From NCBI GenBank assembly GCA_964604675.1, contig CAZSAT010000030.1, positions 1 to 61,218 on the forward strand: a stretch of DNA of 61,218 nucleotides, written 5' to 3'. The notes below the pieces were generated by a model that was given only the letters and a program-made list of their open reading frames with translations, searched no databases and had not been told where the DNA came from. Positions 59,936 to 61,218 of the stretch are shown here, in pieces. Each line of letters opens with the position of its first letter. Position 1 is the stretch's first letter. This DNA comes from CAZSAT01 sp964604675 (lineage in GTDB: Bacteria; Myxococcota_A; UBA796; CAJQPC01). The position numbers and the translations under genes are program-made.

Positions 59936-61170
59936 CCGCGGACCCGTGGGCACTCGGGGTCGGGCGCCAGGGAGTCGCCCGTGACGTGGCCGGCCACGAT
60001 CCGGCAGCCGCCCCGGCACAGGCTCTGCCACGTACAGCTGGCGCACGGCTCCGGCGGTGCCGCAGCGCGCGCACGCCAGGCCTGGTTCGTCGCACCCGAA
60101 GCCCAGGCCGCCTCCAGCGAAGCCACGGCCTCGCCCGCCGCGAAGCTGCAGGGTGCCCAGGTCCCGTCCACCCCGCGCGCCCACAGGTCCTGGCCGCCCA
60201 CGCAGCCCCGCACCCCGAGCAACCCCGCCACCTCGGGGTCCAGCCCGGCCTCGGCGAGCCAGGGCACGAGCGCACAGTCCACCCGCATCACGATCCCCTG
60301 CGCTTCCTCCACGAGCAGGCGCTCCCAGAGGCCGTCCAGGCACGGCGCCAGGTCCGCGTACACGTCGGCCCCCCGGCCCGTCGGCTTCAGGCGCAGCCAC
60401 TGCCACTCCTGCGCCCCGGCGTCGCGGATCGCCGCCCCCAGCGAAGCCAGCGCACCCTCACGCTCCCACACCGCACGGGTGAGCACGGTGTTCACGCCCA
60501 CGCGCACCCCGGCCTCCCGCAACGCCCGGATGGCCCGGAGGGCTCGGTCGGTGCCGTCCCAGCCGCGCGCCGCGACGTACACGTCGCCCAGCCCGTCGAG
60601 CGACACGTTCACCTGGCCCACCAGCCCGGCCAGCTGTACGGCCAGCGCCGGGGTCACGCCGAAGCCGCTGGTCGTCAGGTTCGGCGTCATGCCCAGCCGC
60701 CTGGCCTCCTCACAGAGCGCCACGATCTCCGACCGCAGCAGCGCCTCGCCGCCGCCGAAGGCCACCTCGAGCACCCCCAGCTCGGCCAGCTCCGCCAGCT
60801 GCCCCCGCAGCCGCTCCAGGTCCACCTCGTCCCCCTCCGGCCCGGCCGACAGGTAGCAGTCGGTGCACGCGACCGGGCACCGTCCCGTCACCGCGAGGTG
60901 CGCCTCCGTGGGCCCATCCCCCACCTGCGGCATGCCCGCGAGCAGGGCCGCCCCGTGCTCCGACACCTCGACCACGGCCCCGTCCAGGCCCACCTGGCCG
61001 TCGGAGCGCACCCGACCGCCGCCCTCGCCCACCCAGCGCAGGAAGCGGTCCGCCCACACGTTGAGCACCACCGACGCACCAGCGGCCGTGAGCAGCATGG
61101 TGCCGACGACGCTGCCGGCACTGGAGCAGTTGGGCGCGTGCCCGAGGCGCACGCTCTTCAGGAGCTTCAC
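59932..61170 (-). CDS. Radical SAM/SPASM-type protein
   Basis: This 412-aa enzyme has the radical SAM cluster motif CPVACTDCYL (CxxxCxxC) near residue 98-105, GGGEALLRSEI (SAM-binding GGE motif), LTTSGFGV and VNVSLDGLGD. The C-terminal part has SPASM-like Cys (GVRGCVGGQDL, APCSFAAG, CASCTWQSLCRGGCR) for extra Fe-S clusters. Such enzymes often modify peptides (RiPP maturation) or act in anaerobic sulfatase maturation; a sulfatase gene lies 1 kb away, but the fit is loose. The first 45 residues (LLKSVRLGHAPNCSSAGSVV and a hydrophobic stretch) are unusual and might be a precursor-like or membrane segment. The GTG at 61170 has a strong AGGAGGT 6 nt upstream. No separate precursor peptide is seen in the 48 bases left. 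Confidence 0.85.
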   Translation of the reverse strand: MKLLKSVRLGHAPNCSSAGSVVGTMLLTAAGASVVLNVWADRFLRWVGEGGGRVRSDGQVGLDGAVVEVSEHGAALLAGMPQVGDGPTEAHLAVTGRCPVACTDCYLSAGPEGDEVDLERLRGQLAELAELGVLEVAFGGGEALLRSEIVALCEEARRLGMTPNLTTSGFGVTPALAVQLAGLVGQVNVSLDGLGDVYVAARGWDGTDRALRAIRALREAGVRVGVNTVLTRAVWEREGALASLGAAIRDAGAQEWQWLRLKPTGRGADVYADLAPCLDGLWERLLVEEAQGIVMRVDCALVPWLAEAGLDPEVAGLLGVRGCVGGQDLWARGVDGTWAPCSFAAGEAVASLEAAWASGATNQAWRARAAAPPEPCASCTWQSLCRGGCRIVAGHVTGDSLAPDPECPRVRG

Positions 61171-61218
61171 TGGTAGACCTCCTACCGACCCGCCGGCATT
61201 GCGGCACGTCGGGTCAGT

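Noticed and set aside
1..61218. TGA reassigned to an amino acid throughout the genome
   Set aside because: Many genes end in TGA with overlapping starts (GTGA, TGATG), so TGA is a normal stop here.

Overview
The window is high-GC DNA (about 70 percent by eye), packed with genes on both strands. It most likely comes from a Myxococcota (delta-proteobacterial) lineage. I infer this from a MYXO-CTERM-like sorting signal (Cys-rich GCGC, hydrophobic stretch, Arg cluster) at 52716-52800, MopE-type acidic repeats, many surface lipoproteins with PADTD/DTDPPDT-type linkers, and a complete Na+-translocating NADH:quinone reductase operon. No rRNA, tRNA, CRISPR array, IS element or phage gene was recognised. 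The background looks chromosomal, with several lineage-specific surface proteins.

Layout. 1-7400: the end of a Ca2+/Na+ antiporter, an unknown single-TM protein, an FtsZ-like protein carrying a twin-arginine signal, then a two-gene unit of a MopE-repeat lipoprotein and another lipoprotein. 7500-12072: a large RTX-repeat lipoprotein and a divergent pirin. 12085-25125: a minus-strand run reading nqrM, two membrane proteins, an approximately 799-aa protein with an R-x4-H HEPN-like motif, and a giant 2976-aa protein whose start overlaps it. The last two proteins match no family I know and are the best candidate here for an undescribed system. 25352-28052: a lipoprotein selenoprotein candidate (thioredoxin fold, UxxC encoded by an in-frame TGA), a beta-helix lipoprotein gene also interrupted by TGA, and an ASH-domain lipoprotein. 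28110-34462: M48 peptidase, patatin, AsmA-like protein and small membrane proteins. 34468-41326: nqrABCDEF-apbE, with overlapping or nearly abutting genes. 41447-50908: an FG-GAP gene remnant, MgtC/DUF4010 transporter, OprP-like porin, a fused 2-phosphoglycerate kinase/archaeal-type phosphoglycerate mutase, an alpha/beta hydrolase, a polytopic membrane protein and a YxWxPGxW-repeat protein. 51009-61170: a glycosidase-like/RCC1 fusion with an internal MYXO-CTERM signal, SseB-like protein, metallophosphatase, lipoprotein hydrolase, RIO kinase, sulfatase, and a three-gene radical-SAM/membrane-protein operon.

How the parts connect. The Nqr pump, its FMN transferase ApbE and the distant NqrM form one functional set: ApbE attaches FMN to NqrB and NqrC, and NqrM helps deliver iron. 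Together with the Ca2+/Na+ antiporter this points to sodium-based energetics. Much of the rest encodes exported lipoproteins. Several of these have extremely short signal peptides, with the lipobox Cys at residue 7 or 8 and no N-terminal basic residue. All assignments rest on reading motifs by eye; no database search was run.
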